Below the pieces are notes generated by a model. That model made no database searches, was not told the origin of the DNA, and saw only the letters and a list, made by a program, of their open reading frames with translations. This document shows, in pieces, positions 41,812-54,524 of a stretch of 64,000 nucleotides of DNA. The stretch's first letter is position 1, and every line of letters begins with the position of its first letter. The stretch spans positions 7,507,001-7,571,000 of the forward strand of contig CM073593.1 of the NCBI GenBank assembly GCA_037074705.1. Direction: 5' to 3'. Made by a program: the position numbers and the translations under genes. The DNA comes from Zhengitettix transpicula (taxonomy: Eukaryota; Arthropoda; Insecta; Orthoptera; Tetrigidae).

Positions 41812-43365
41812 CCCTAAGCTAATATAACATTGATTAGAATTTAAACCTAAACCTAATTCTACTAAGCCTAAACCTAAAACCTAGTACTCCTATCTCTAAG
41901 GTTGCTATTGCTAGTCGAAATTATTTTTATGCTGTCGAATTTAGAATTTTTTGCCCTATCAAAAAATATTCTATTCTTAATTGCTAAATAATCCCTAATC
42001 ATATCTAAGCCTAACGTATTATGTACATCTAACATCTTTGTATATCTAGGTGCACCGGTAATTATTTTTATACATCTATTTTGCACTGCCTGAGACTGAT
42101 CAATGTAGGAAATGGCTGCCACACCCCAGACCTCGCTACCGTACGTAAGTACAGGACGTACCATAGTCTTGTAAAAATGAGCTTAGTTTTTAGGCTAAGA
42201 CCGCCGCTTTTAAACAACGGGTACAAGCTTCTTATTGCTAAGTGGCATTTCGCTTTGGTCTGTTTGATATGCTCACCAAAGGTCAGTCGCTTGTCCAGCA
42301 TTAGTCCTAAGTACTTTACAGACTTTGTCCAATGGACTTTGGTTCTCCCTGCTGTTATATCAATAATGGGGAAGTTTCTTTTTCGCGTAAACATTATGGC
42401 CTGGGTCTTTTCCCCATTGATTCGCATTCTCCAGCGGTTCGCCCAGGATTGAAAGCTGGAGCTTTTTTGCTACATAATTTTGGTTATGCCCAGAGGCGAA
42501 ATAGGCTGCATCATTCGCATACAACGCTAACTCGGTTTCCGGACTCTTTGGAACGTCATTAATCTAGATATTGAACAGAGTAGGGCCAAGAGACCCCACT
42601 CTGTATGTTCCTAGTAGGACTGGCCTGTCCCTCCCAGTAGACATAGAATTGTCTATTACTCAAATAAGAGTGTAACAAATGTGTCATATAGTCCGAGCAC
42701 CCTAACTGGTCTAGCTTGTAGAGCAATCCATCATGCCATAACCTATCGAACGCCTGTGTTTGGTCGAGGAGTACAGCGCCTGTAATGTTGTAATCCTTCG
42801 TAGGCAAGATGTGCCAACCTAACTGCTTGATGGATTGTGCTATGACCATGCCTGAAGCCAAACTGTTCTGGTATAAGAACAGAGTTTTGCTCAAGAAAGT
42901 CATTGAGGCGCGATAAAATTATCTTCTCGAAAGTTTTCGACAGAGTCGAGTAAAGCGAAATGGAACGATAGTTTTGGGGGAAGAGGGGGTTCTTTCCGGT
43001 TTTTTTTGAATACAATGACTTTAGCTGTTTTCCATGACGTGCGTGGGGAAATAATTTAGCTTCAGGCAACTGTTGAATATGTTGGTGGTGTAGGAGATCC
43101 CTGAAGGGGGGAGGCATTTAAGAGATTTTGGGGATATCCTATCATGGCCCGGTGCCTTTTTTGACTTTGTACACTTGACCTTACTCGCCACCTCTTGTTC
43201 AGAGCAAAGAGGCGCTTCGGTGAAGGGAGCACGTGCCATTCGTGACTGGACGTGTTGTTCTACGTGATCGTAAAACTGCTCCAGGTCATCTGTGTCGTCG
43301 TCATCTATGGGATTTATTGGCTGAAACTGGAGTATTTCGTATTGTTTTTTATTGCCATTCGATGG
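41812..43365 (-). pseudogene. jockey-like LINE ORF2 (RT), broken and 5' truncated
   Basis: Reading on the minus strand: SKKAPGHDRISPKSLKCLPP, then NYRSISLYSTLSKTFEKII (fingers), IPEQFGFRHGHSTIHQ, LLDQTQAFDRLWHDGLLYKL (palm A), NGEKTQAIMFTRK, VKYLGLMLDKRLTFGEHI (thumb) and RPVLTYGSEVWG, ending in a TAG at 41874. At least four frameshifts or stops break it, and the catalytic YADD segment is deleted after QSGVSWPYS. An R530 copy is inserted at its 5' side. Confidence 0.82.
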
Positions 43366-43377
43366 AGTATTTTTGCT

Positions 43378-43904
43378 AAAAGCCTGCGAGAGGATTCTCT
43401 CGCAGGCAAAACGTTGTAGGAGAGATACGAAGGGGCTACCTTCGGGTATGCATTTTCCTCTCCGTTTTTGAACTAAGGTTCCCACAAGCCGAGGAACCTC
43501 GGCCTGTTCTGAGAGGTGTATGTTCCGGGGTCTCAGACCTTAAGCATACGGTAAGAGTTGTCCGGTATTCCCATTGGAATAGTCGGCCAGCTGCCTCCTA
43601 AACTGGTCAAGGTACGGAGAAGGGAATGCTGCGTCCCCACAGCAAACTCTTCTCCCGCTATCGGAAGGGCGTCGGACAAGTACCCAATGCCCGACCTACC
43701 TGATGCAGGTTTTCCTAGAGTTTTCCCTGCATTACTTTTAGGCGAATGCCGGATAGGATCCTTAAACTATAGCCCGGGGGCCCTAGTAACCCTTTGCTAC
43801 CTTCCTCTACCCTTCCGCATCCCCCCTTTCAAATCCCTTCCTATACTATTAAAGGGGAGTTGCCCAATGTGGATCACCCTCATGTAGCCTGTTGCCCTAA
43901 AAAA
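43378..43904 (+). mobile_element. R530 retroposon copy 3 with target duplication
   Basis: The 5' end carries a perfect hairpin, GCCTGCGAGAG GATT CTCTCGCAGGC (43382-43407). The 3' end is CTGTTGCCCTAAAAAA. AGTATTTTTGCT (43366-43377) recurs as AGTATTTTTTGCT (43905-43917), a target duplication differing by one T. These flanks show that the element is a complete retroposed unit of about 527 bases, inserted in the LINE at 41812-43365. Confidence 0.8.
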
Positions 43905-43919
43905 AGTATTTTTTGCTGG

Positions 43920-45240
43920 ATAAAATTATATGTTTATTCAATCAAAATATTTCTGCTTTATTTCATTACGAAGAAAGAAACTATATTTTTATGACGCAAA
44001 AATTTCTGATTTGTCTCACCGAACACCTTATGATGTGACGTCACGGTCTGTTGGCAGTAATTTAACACAAAATGATCACATTACCTCATATTCGAAAAAT
44101 TCGTAAATTATTTTAACTATAATTCTTTCCACCTTTATGCTAGGGGTTTCTCACCCCCACAGTACCGTTTTGGAGAATATGTGTACCAATTTTTGTTGCA
44201 ATCTGTCTACGCGTTTAAATCTGTATAGAGTTTAACGCACATACATACACATTTACGTCCTTTTTTATTATATAGATTTTACGTGGCCCTACCGAGGTTT
44301 CGTTTGGCTAACGTCTGTCCAGTGCATAATACAAGTTAAAGCTTAAAAATCGGACCAAACAGAAACTTTTCGTGTTGTTTTTAAAATATGAACCAAGTAG
44401 ATATTGTAATAATCAAAAATAAATTATTAATTTTAAATGAAGATGAACCCACGTTGTAGCACAAAATGTAATAAACACAAATTTATTTTAAATTAAATTT
44501 TAAAAGTTGGTAATGAGCCACGGCTTAATTTCAGGGCCGCCTATCGGACCTCCAATAAAGAATGTCACAAAATGACAATTAAAAACTTACAATGCGAGAA
44601 ATTCCTGACTCAAATAACTTTTGAAATACGAAATCGGACGATAATTATATTTACACGTTAGGTTTACAATTAATAAAATTTATTTTTTGTTTACTTTACC
44701 CTTAGCCGTTTGTCTGGCTTCGACCTCCCTCGATTTTTGTTAAACACATCACAGAATATTTCACTGAATTTAATTGATGTTGTAGTTTTCAAACACAAAG
44801 CACTTCCTGCTCTTAACTATTGATAACGTTTTGTTTTAAAAAAAACTTTGATAATTGCGTGCATATGGCAATAGACGAAATACTTCAGACTGTCGACTCG
44901 TAATTCCAAATCCCGGGACTGTAATATAAGATGTCTCTGGTGCCTAATTACACTTGCTCAAATATGGTAACAGGAACTTTGAATCACCAAATACACCTTC
45001 CGCCTTCCTGGTCCAAGCAACTGTCCATTACATACTCCTCAAAACACACTTTTCGCCTTCATTGTCCAAGCAACTATGAATATCTCAAGTTCTGTACGTC
45101 TCAGTGCTGCCTGAGGCAACAATGCAACTTTATCAAGCAAGCATTATAGGACTCATATTCTTGTAGACAATCCTCATATTTACGCCGCCGATAATGAAAA
45201 TCGTAAAATTTTGTTTATTAAATAATTACATATTTTTAAT
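43920..45240. other. R-CGG 3' scrap and anonymous sequence
   Basis: 44125-44277 matches the R-CGG 3' end (GTTTCTCACCCCCACAG... to TTTTTTATTATATAGAT). The rest is AT-rich without recognised features. Confidence 0.5.
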
Positions 45241-45257
45241 TACCACAATATATTTTT

Positions 45258-47289
45258 AGCTTTGCGAAAACAATGGTACAATACCAAAAATCTCATAGTC
45301 AAACGCCAATACAATGACGCCGCCAGAAAACTACAAAAACTACTAAACGACACCAGCGACTCCAAACATTACAACTACCTTCAACAACTCAACGCAGCTG
45401 ACAAATCACTATGGCAGAAAACTAAATATCTGACTAAAAAGAAAACTGACTCGAAAAAGACGACCAATGGCACACCACCCCTCGCAAAAAGCGAACTTAT
45501 TCGCCCAAATATTGACTAACCAATTTTCCCCAAACTCCTCCTTTTACACCAATAACAATCACACCATAGCAACAAAACTCCATCAGCCCCTATAACTATC
45601 CCCCCTTCCTAAACTCTTCACCCCTTCCCAAATCAAAACCGCAATAAAAAAACTAAAAAACAAAGCCTCCCCAAGACATGACCACATCACCAACCGCCAT
45701 CTAAAACATTTCCCAAAAAAAACAATAATCCTAATCACCTACATCTTCAACGCCATCCTCAGAACCACCTAATACCCAACCAAATGGAAACATGCTACCA
45801 TAATCATGTTACCGAAACCCAACAAACCAAAATCCCACCCTGAAAATTACCGACCAATAAGTCTCCTTCCTACAATCTCCGAACTATTTGAAAAATTACC
45901 TCTCCCTCATCTAATCAACCAACTCTCCTTCCTAGTTCCTGACACACAATACGGGTTTCGTCCAAAACATTCCTGCTGCCATCAATTATACTCCCTCTCC
46001 AACCTCACAAACAACTCCTTCGAACAACGTAAATCCTGCATCACCACTTTATTGACATATAAAAAGCGTTCGACAAAATTCATCACCCTTCCCTTCTCTC
46101 AAAAATCAAAGATTACTTAAATGACACCCATTATAGAATACTCCTCAACTACCTCTCCAACAGAACCTTCTCCATCAAAATAAATAACCACATCTCCCAA
46201 CCTGACCCCATCGCTGCAGGAGTCCCCCAAGGTAGCGTCATTGCCCCCTTCATATACAACATCTTCTCCCACGATATTCCACAACATCCCGCCACAAGCA
46301 CAATATTTTTTGCAGACGACATCGCCATCTCCTACCAAACCTCCTCTCTCACCTCCAATATCCAACCTCTCCAGTCAGCGCTCAGCCACCTAGAACACTG
46401 GTCCAAAAAATGGCGAATCAGCATAAATCCCACCAAATCAGTAACCGTCCCATTCACACTATCAAAAAATCCTCCTCAGCACATCCCCCTATATCTAAAC
46501 AACGCCGAAATACCCACATAAACAGAAACCACCTACCTAGGACTCCTCTTCGATTCAAAACACTCTTGGACACCCCACATTAAACACCTCCTCTCTAAAA
46601 TTAACCTTAAATTCAGAACTTTATATCCTCTCCTAAACAGAAAATCCCCACTCGCCCTCAGCACAAAACGCCTAGTATATCTCTCCATAATTCAACCCAC
46701 CTGGTCCTACACCTCATCAATATGGAGAGTAACAGCCAAAACCCATTCAGCCAAAATCGAAACCAAACAAAACATAATCCTTCGCAACATCACTAACTGA
46801 TACCTCAGAAATTCCATCATCCACCACAACGTTAAACTTCCCCAAGTCAACTCAATAATCACCAAATCCGTAACCTCATTACTCAAAAGCACCTTCAACC
46901 ACTATCCAGCAATTCTATTGCAACCCTCTCTCAACCCCACACGCACGTCGCCTCAGGAGAAAACGCCCTATCGACCTCATCCTTCCCCCAGAACACTCTG
47001 ACACCTCCTAACCCACCCCATCCTCATACCCGCAGAGCCCACCCACCCATTCCATCCATCCCATCAAATTCAACATCACCAGCGAACCCTTATAACCCAA
47101 CAATGTATGCCCCTCAGACACCCAAATTAAAATACATGAAAATTTTTTGCAAAATTATGTTAATTGCTGGATTAACTTAAGTGACAAGTTTCCAGGTTAA
47201 TTATGTACAAGATTTTATTGTATATACTCTAATACTTTATGTAACAACAAATAATCTTAAGATAAAAGTTTTGTCTAATATAAAAAAAA
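45258..47289 (+). mobile_element. jockey-like LINE (copy C), 5' truncated, with target duplication
   Basis: The element is strongly depleted of G on this strand. CAATATATTTTT at 45246-45257 recurs at 47290-47301, directly after the terminal A run, so this is a target-site duplication and the ends are exact. It carries only ORF2, lacking ORF1 and the endonuclease. Confidence 0.82.
45262..47015 (+). pseudogene. jockey-like ORF2 (reverse transcriptase), decayed
   Basis: Segments in order across frames: LRKQWYNTKNLIVKRQYNDA, ASPRHDHITNRHLKH, HPENYRPISLLPTISELFEK, DTQYGFRPKHSCCHQ, DIKKAFDKIHHPSLLSKI (palm A), AAGVPQGSVIAPFIYNIF (B box), TIFFADDIAI (catalytic FADD), TTYLGLLFDSKHSWTPHIKH (thumb), and an RRRKRPIDLIL-like C terminus. 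Several stops and frameshifts are present. All RT motifs are recognisable, unlike in copies A and B. Confidence 0.83.
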
Positions 47290-47301
47290 CAATATATTTT
47301 T

Positions 47302-48540
47302 GTATGATTGTAAATATATGATATGATTGTAAATATTTGGTGAATGTTTCAAATCTTTGCCCTTAAGGCACGATAAGTTTTCTTCGATTGTCTGAAATGT
47401 ACAGAACATTTTCATAATCTCTTTCGATTGTAATTTTATTTTTCACCCCAAGCAAATCAGTTTCGTAGTCACTTTTCGAACGTCTATTTTATATTAATTT
47501 CTTCGTTCCTTTTTTATTTCTCTTTTACACAACATCCGGGGACAGTATTCTGAGGAAAGACCTAATTTTTAATTTCATTGACACGCTACGTAGTTGGTAA
47601 TTCTTGAAACAATGTGCTGCTGTAGAAGCGCTTGTCCTCGAACGATAAATCGATCGACATAGAACAATTTACGTGCCACTTAGTAATTGAAAAAAAATAC
47701 GAGAAACAAAATGAAAAGTGAAATTTATTGGGTTAGTAAATGCTTTACAACTATCGCACGTGAATTTAGCTGACAAACAAATCAGTCTTTGGCAGTGTCA
47801 ACAAGAATGGATTGCGAATTAACATATTTTGCACTTTTACGGCGGCGTAATGGATTGAGAGGACTATGTTTTGTATTTTCGATTACAATAACTACTTTTT
47901 CTATTATACAGCAGTTTATTTGAAATATAAACGTTAAGCCACACTAACAATTTACGAATGTAATACATACTACTTAATACTATGAAATTAAAATGAAGTG
48001 CACTACAATTTGATAAATTACGTAGAGGTTATCTGGTTTAAAATGATCAAGAATTTATTAACAACTGTTTACTTTCATAATTTCATTTATTAAATTTTAG
48101 ATGATTAAATCAAACGTGATAGAACACATCTCTCTGTAATCGTCAGTAAAACGTGAAACGTAGATAACACTAAAACAGCAATTTCAATTTGGTGTTAATA
48201 ATAATTTACTCAATTAAATCAATGTCTTACTATACTTGTTCGATGTCAACGAAACGCCACTTTCCTCTTTGGCCAACTAGCTTTAGTTCCGAATCCGTGT
48301 GGTTTGGTGGACATCGGTTTCCAATTCTTCTAATAACCACAAATGCTCTTTCTCGATCAAAATTGTGAAGAAGTTGTATTGAAAAAAAGTGGACAGAAGT
48401 TTGGGAAAAGTTAAATAACGCGATACTTGCAATACATTATAATTGACTTCTCTAGTGCAACCAATAGAAATTATTGTAAAGGCTGCAACTCGTACTAATT
48501 CTTAGTAATTTATGGTTTTAAAATGAAAAAATTTACATCT
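47302..48540. other. no recognisable gene
   Basis: AT-rich, no features recognised. Confidence 0.45.
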
Positions 48541-48544
48541 GATT

Positions 48545-48620
48545 GAAAATAATTAATAAGAAAGTAGCCAATTCAGACAAAAAAAGTGAGAAACGTTGTG
48601 TGGTATATATTGTAATACCA
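48545..48620 (+). repeat. Penelope-terminus-like fragment
   Basis: AATTAATAAGAAAGTAGCC and AATTCAGACAAAAAAAGTGAG, then AAACGTTGTGTGGTATATAT. It shares both phrases with the modules at 21945 and 36765, but in a rearranged orientation. Confidence 0.45.
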
Positions 48621-48629
48621 ATTAAACAG

Positions 48630-50765
48630 ACTATTAATTGTTTTTAATATAATTTAATTGTTGGCGGTACGGGTACTTAAAGACGACAATCAAGGCGGGT
48701 TTTTCTTTGTTAACAATCGAGACTGGAAACCGCGCGTTTAGAGAACTCAGTCTGCGGTAAGACGCGAAAGGAAAAAGTCTGCGTCGAGAACTGGGACATG
48801 GTAGTTCGGTCCACATAGAGAAATAAAAACAGTAAAAGTCTGCGGATCCAGAATTATGAATAGGGCTATCTAGGAAGTCCAACGGCGAGATATAATAGTT
48901 TACATAAAACGCACGTAAACAGTTTGACGGAGAGACTCACAAAATCGTAGTTTGGAAGCAGAAGTTTTGCTTCACAAACTGAACTAATTTTCGCATAGTG
49001 AGACTCTGAGGAGATCTACGTCCGGCAACTGGCTGAGAGTCCATGTTCCAGGATAGCAGAGATCCAGAGCAACTACCGTGTGTTCAAAATATAATGAGTA
49101 GAATCAGTGTATAATGGCCTGCTTAGTGGGTGTTGACTTCAAGCTACAAGAGTCCGAACTGGTACCAATAGCACTGTCGTGAGTACAAAACAATTATTAA
49201 TGACTGTAAACTATAATTAAAGGATATAGTCAGATTTCGTTAATGTTTTAGTTCATTGTATTTGTTCTTACTATCAAACCCAGTGGTGACCCTGAGATAA
49301 TGAGAAATTCGACGTAATTGATTGTAAAATTATAAAGCTATATTTTCATAGAACGCCACGAATTAATAAAATAAAAAATTGAAATATTTGTTTGTTAAAT
49401 TGATGGATTTCGGCGTGTAAATCAGGGCTTATAATGTGTAATTATCAACAATAAATTTTTAAATACATAATTTTGTTAATTATTCGTATTAATTACGACC
49501 ACCTTATTAATCATTACATAAATTGCTTCCTAAACGTGGGGCAAATTTAAATCTTCTTTTTAATCATTACAATATATTATCATTTTTTGTTTGAATCGGC
49601 TATCTTTCTTATTAATTTTTAGTTTTCGTAATTGGTAGACGTTCAACTGTAGCACAATAATTGACTATATGAATTCCGTTTTGCTACAATTTTTGTGTTT
49701 CGATTGTGACCATAACTCCTATTTTTATACGTAGAAAGTGACGTCATTAAATTAATCCGTTTATGACAGACATAACAACCACCTCCTACACTGGCATGGG
49801 TAATATTTTATGCGCTCAGTTTACGATGGCAGTGCGTGATAGATACGTGTCCTTCTCTGGTCCATTTTGATGTAGGATAGTTGTAAGAGTCACAAGTTTG
49901 CAATGTGTCACGAGCACACAAGAAACGTGATGAGTTTGCGGAATATATACTGTGTATTTTCCACATCAACCATCTGGGTTTTAATGGGGCATTGCAATAG
50001 AAAGCGACATTGGCCACGGACAAAGTCAAACGAAAGTCTACTTCGTGAAGGTCGTGGATGCTTGGAGCACTGATATTTAAACATCAGAGGGATGATCAAG
50101 ATGGACCTAGGCTGAGCTCTCGAAGCCGCATGACAAAGGATTGAATTAAGCATCTTTTCTTGCTAGTAACAACGGAATATTAAAATGGTCATTTAAGAAT
50201 TTATTTCAAGTATGTGCATTAAATACGAACGTGTCTTATCCCACCTGTTAAGCGTTCGCATACTCCACTGAGTACAATGATTTGAATTGCGGTTTTCATC
50301 AAGAGCTTCTCTTCTTTTTCTCTCTCTACGATTTCATCATTCTAGTTTTCTATTTCTAGTTTCATCCGCTTTCTATCAGTTTTACATATCTCTACAAATA
50401 CTACGTGACTGAGCCTAACTTAAAATCCTTTCAATAACCTTAATTAATCCGTTATTGGTTTTTCTGTCTCGGATAATTCCAAAAAACTGTTATTCTCTGT
50501 TCCCCTCAATTTCAAATTCCATTTATCGTTCATATTACTTTGTTAACATGTTTAAATTGGCATTTTATTTGCCAGGAAATAATGGAATTCATCGTCAAAT
50601 ATGGGACTGGCAAAGCGAGCAAAGTTCAACATTCTTAGGTCGGCGATGTTACTTATATTCACGGACTTGCGTTGTCTGTCGGAACCCAAAATGACAACAC
50701 CGCACAATCTCTCAGCAGTCCCGATAACTCGAGTATTTTTTATTATTATTGCAATATTTTAATAT
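48630..50765. other. possible LTR/leader fragment and anonymous sequence
   Basis: TATCAAACCCAGTGGTGACC with CTGAGAT (49275-49300) resembles TATCAAACCCAGTTCAAGACC with CTGAGAT at 58102-58130. TGGTGACC is typical of insect LTR-element primer-binding regions, so both may be LTR-leader junctions. Elsewhere no gene. The GC-richer part at 49800-50160 has overlapping short minus-strand frames without known motifs. Confidence 0.3.
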
Positions 50766-50769
50766 ACTG

Positions 50770-51905
50770 GCTATATATCAAAAATATCTGTAAAAGAAGC
50801 AATGATCAGAACAAAAATCTAGTATGGAGCACACATATATATGACAGCACAGAAAAGGATGCTAAGAAGACTAAACGTTGTCCAAAACGAGGCAATGAGA
50901 GTGATAACCGGCTGTTATAAAACCACCCCAATACCGAGACTCACACTTGAGGCAAACGAAATCGCGTTTAGACGTAGAAGGAAATTAATTGCAATTAGAT
51001 TCGCGATCAAGGCAAGAGAGGCATCGAACCCAATAATAAGAGAACAAAGCATCACTCCTCGATATGCAGAGAAAGAACCACCTAGAAACCTAACCCCGTA
51101 CTAAAGGATATATTACGAAAGGAAGGAATGACTTTTCCAGAGATAGACCACAACACCACGGCAAGCATACCACCATGGAAGCTTAACGAACTGCCAATCG
51201 ATATATCGCTACATAAACTTAAAGTAAACATTCCACATAACACTAACTGGAACACAGAAATCTATCAGTTGCTACAAAGATATAATTCTCCCAGTCATTT
51301 ATACCGATGGGTCCAAAAATTCAAATGGAGTCAAATGCACAATAGTACGACAGGAAAAGAAAAATCTATCGCTATAAACCATTATGCGTCGATAATTTCA
51401 GCAGAATTATACGCCATCTTTATGGCCACGGAACTGTGTCTGGAAACACCGGAGGTCAACAATATCGTATTAACAGATTCCAAGGACGCAATACACAGAA
51501 TAACTAGTACAGTGCACAGAAATGGTTGCATAAATCGAATTAGACAGAATTTATTGAAAATACAAGGAAAAGGAAACCGGATCACTATAGCCTGGCTACC
51601 GGCGCATAAGGACAAGGCAGATCTAGCGAAGATGGAAGCTGATCATGAAGGAAGATCCAGCAACCTGCCAATCTGCACCAGCAGAGACTGCAGAGTAGGA
51701 ATCTACAGGGAACTGGAGGAAAAGTGGAGTAGACCAGTGAAACCAGAGGAATGCGAAGTCATCCTCAGAAATGTCAACAGCATCAGAGAAATATCGCACC
51801 CGAAAGAACTATCTCGAAGGTTGTTGTAACCAGAATAAGAACATTGCACTCCAGATTCACTCATTCATTCTTGATTTCCAGATCTCCGCAGCCGGTATGC
51901 AGCTC
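50770..51905 (+). pseudogene. I-like LINE ORF2 3' part with RNase H (first half of split element)
   Basis: The frame gives MTAQKRMLRRLNVVQNEAMR and VITGCYKTTPIPRLTLEAN, the end of the RT. An RNase H domain follows. The first Asp is in IYTDGSKNSNGV (read in a shifted frame near 51301), the Glu in SAELYAIFMA, and the second Asp in NNIVLTDSKDA, then ITIAWLPAHKDKADLAKMEAD. A C-terminal RTLHSRFTHSFLIS leads into a zinc motif cut after Cys by the insertion at 51916. RNase H with a terminal CCHC places it in the I/R1-type group. Frameshifts show decay. Confidence 0.8.
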
Positions 51906-52162
51906 ATACAAGGAGTGCCACTTCATTCCTGTTAGTCAAGCAGTACAGACGTACGCTTTGTTTACTTCTTGCCCGCACGAGAGCCCAATAGTTCTAAGAA
52001 AGTGTGAAACAACACCGGCAATTCATATGAACCCATCGAAGTACACCGAGTGGTATATTCAAGACTCGAAAAACATCATCCAGTATCAACCGTCGTCACT
52101 ACATCTCCGAGAACGTCAGCATCACAACGCAGCAGTCCCACCTCGAGGGTCCCGTCTTCATC

Positions 52163-53376
52163 ATGGATATGGATCTCGAAGGTGAAAACCTCAACCAGCC
52201 TACAACAGACTTTAATGAATTACCTATCCCTCTCTCCCCAGTTTTTACAACTATTTCTTCAAAAAAAAAAAGGCATTCCCTCAAATACACCACATAACAT
52301 TCCAAACCCTACAATATCAAACAACCACAACTCTCATCAAAACTCTCCTTTCCTCACAACAAACCGTTTCCAAATTTTTCAAAACGCAGAAGAATCTACA
52401 GATAGTGCCCCTGCCGCCACACGTCGCCAAGTGCTACCCCCTCCCATTTTCATCAGTAACATTAATAACGTAAATACCTTAATCAGTTAAAAACAATCTG
52501 TGGTGATAAATTTATGTACAACATGGCAGATAACAAACTTAAATTAAAAGCATCGTCAATAAACGACTTTAGAGCAGTCATAAAATACCTTGAAGAAAAC
52601 AATGCGGAATTTCACACATTCCAAGTTAGAGACGAGATAAAGTTCAGAGTGGTATTAAAGGCCTTCACCCAAATTCTGGTACAACTATTATATTAACAGA
52701 AATTAAAGAATTAGGATTTTCACCCACCCAAATTCTACCCGTTAGACATCCGGTCACAAAAGCGACGCTTCCCCTATTTTTCCTGGATCTTTCCCCAGAC
52801 CCCAAAAACCATACTATCTTTGAAATATCTACTCTATACCACTGTAATGTAAAAATAGAACCTCCAAAACCAAAAAGATCCATTGTCCAATGTATGAAGT
52901 ACCAAGCCTTCGGTCACTCAAAAAACTACTGTCACAATCACAATCCCCCCCTCCCCCCGTTGTGTCCGCTGCGAATCCTATCACCTCTCTGCAAAGTGTC
53001 CTAACCCAAAATCCTCTAACCCAATTGCAAAGGTCCACACACTGCGAACTACCGGGGCTGTCCCCATTATAAATCGCTTCAAAATTTCTACAACAAACCC
53101 AACCTCTACCCCATCAACCTTAAACTGCACTCCCAATCACACAGCTCCCCAACCTACATCTAGTAAAAATAGCAATGCCCATTCCTACGCCAGTATCCTA
53201 AAAAATCCCCCCTCTTACAAGTACAACATCCTTCACAATCAACACAAGCTAACACTTCGAACCAAGACCAAATACTTCTATCGTTTTGCACCAAAATTGA
53301 TAGCCTCATCTCCCTTATCACTCCACTTATTAATCTCCTTTCAACCCTATTACCCAAGCTTATTGAAGCAAAATAA
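52163..53376 (+). pseudogene. jockey-like ORF1 with zinc knuckles, frameshifted
   Basis: It starts MDMDLEGENLNQPTTDFNEL at 52163. A run of 12 A (about 52259-52270) marks the first frameshift. Then come RRQVLPPPIFISNINNVNTL, a basic NKLKLKASSINDFRAVIKYL helix, and HPVTKATLPLFFLDLSPDP (the pre-knuckle domain). Knuckles CMKYQAFGHSKNYC and CVRCESYHLSAKC follow, then a Ser/Pro/Asn-rich tail ending EAK-stop. This is the domain order of insect jockey ORF1. The TAA is followed immediately by the ORF2 ATG. Confidence 0.8.
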
Positions 53377-54524
53377 ATGAACCCTTATCCTCACAAAAAC
53401 TTTTCCATATGCACATGGAATCCCGAGGAGTATCCAACAAATTCCACAAACTTTCCCTTTTTCTAAATACCCACGAAATAGAAATCCTCCTTTTGTCCGA
53501 AACCAAACTCACGCCCACCCACCGCCTCAACATCCATGGGTACAAAACGTATAGAGCAGACCACTCTGACTCCACCAGAAAAGGAGGATCCGCTATCCTT
53601 ATCAAAAACTCCACTAATCATAATGAGCTTCCTCCCATAACGACCAAAGAATTCCAATAACACTAAACCTCTCTAACAACCAATCAATCAACATAGCCAG
53701 CTTCTACTCTTCCCCTTCTATAACTCTTCCACATGACTTTTGGTCTAAACTCTTAAATGCATGCCATTCTCCATTCATTTTAGGAGGCGATTTCAATGCG
53801 AAACATCCCCATTTTGGATCCAGAATTCCCAATCCCAGAGGCAACAATCTATACAATTTTATCCTCCATAAAGCACACCAAATTATTTTCCCTCCGGAAC
53901 CCACCTTTTATCCAGACAATGCAAGATCTCCAGATATCCTTGACTTTTTTATCTGTTTTAAAACCTCCCACTACTTTACGAAATCTTCAGTACTGCACGA
54001 ACGTAACTCAGATCACCTCCCTTATGTCGCCCATCTTAATCTTACCCTAATCCCACTCTCTTCTCCGAATATAAATAGCCACTTCATAAATTGGCGACGT
54101 TACTCTTCTCTCATTGACCCACAAATAAATTTACAAATTCCTCTCAAATCTCCTTCCGATATTGACAACTTGCAAACAATCATCCTTTCTTCTGCATCAG
54201 ATTCCCGCTTACCACCCCAAACTAAAAAACGTTGTCAATATCCCTTAAACCCTATCATAAAAGACCTTCTGCACACAAAAAAATATTCCCGTAAAAGATT
54301 GGTACCTTCGCAACTCAGTTATCCACAAAGACCTTGAAATTCCCCTAATCCTTGCCATAATTCATAAATCTACCAAGTCCTTAATAAATAGCTCTATCAA
54401 CCATCCAAATCCCACCATTGAGCTCTTCTACAGTAACCAGCCCCCTCCTTCACAAAATCGCAGACTAAAACGTAAACTCCCAATTGACATCATCCTCCCC
54501 CTAAATCACTCTGGAATTACCTAA
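53377..54524 (+). pseudogene. jockey-like ORF2: endonuclease kept, RT deleted
   Basis: The ATG at 53377 abuts the ORF1 stop. An APE-type endonuclease follows: CTWNPRGVSNK, EILLLSETKL (metal-binding Glu), GGSAILIK, then, after one frameshift near 53658, GGDFNAKHPHFGS and SDHLPYVAHL (catalytic Asp-His). Near 54296 the frame jumps directly to WYLRNSVIHKDLEIP and RRLKRKLPIDIILPLNHS, the C terminus seen in copy C. The whole reverse transcriptase is therefore missing. Confidence 0.8.

Noticed and set aside
54296..54524. Intron in the copy B ORF2
   Set aside because: The jump from endonuclease to C terminus has no clear GT-AG borders, and LINEs are copied from unspliced RNA; a deletion is simpler.
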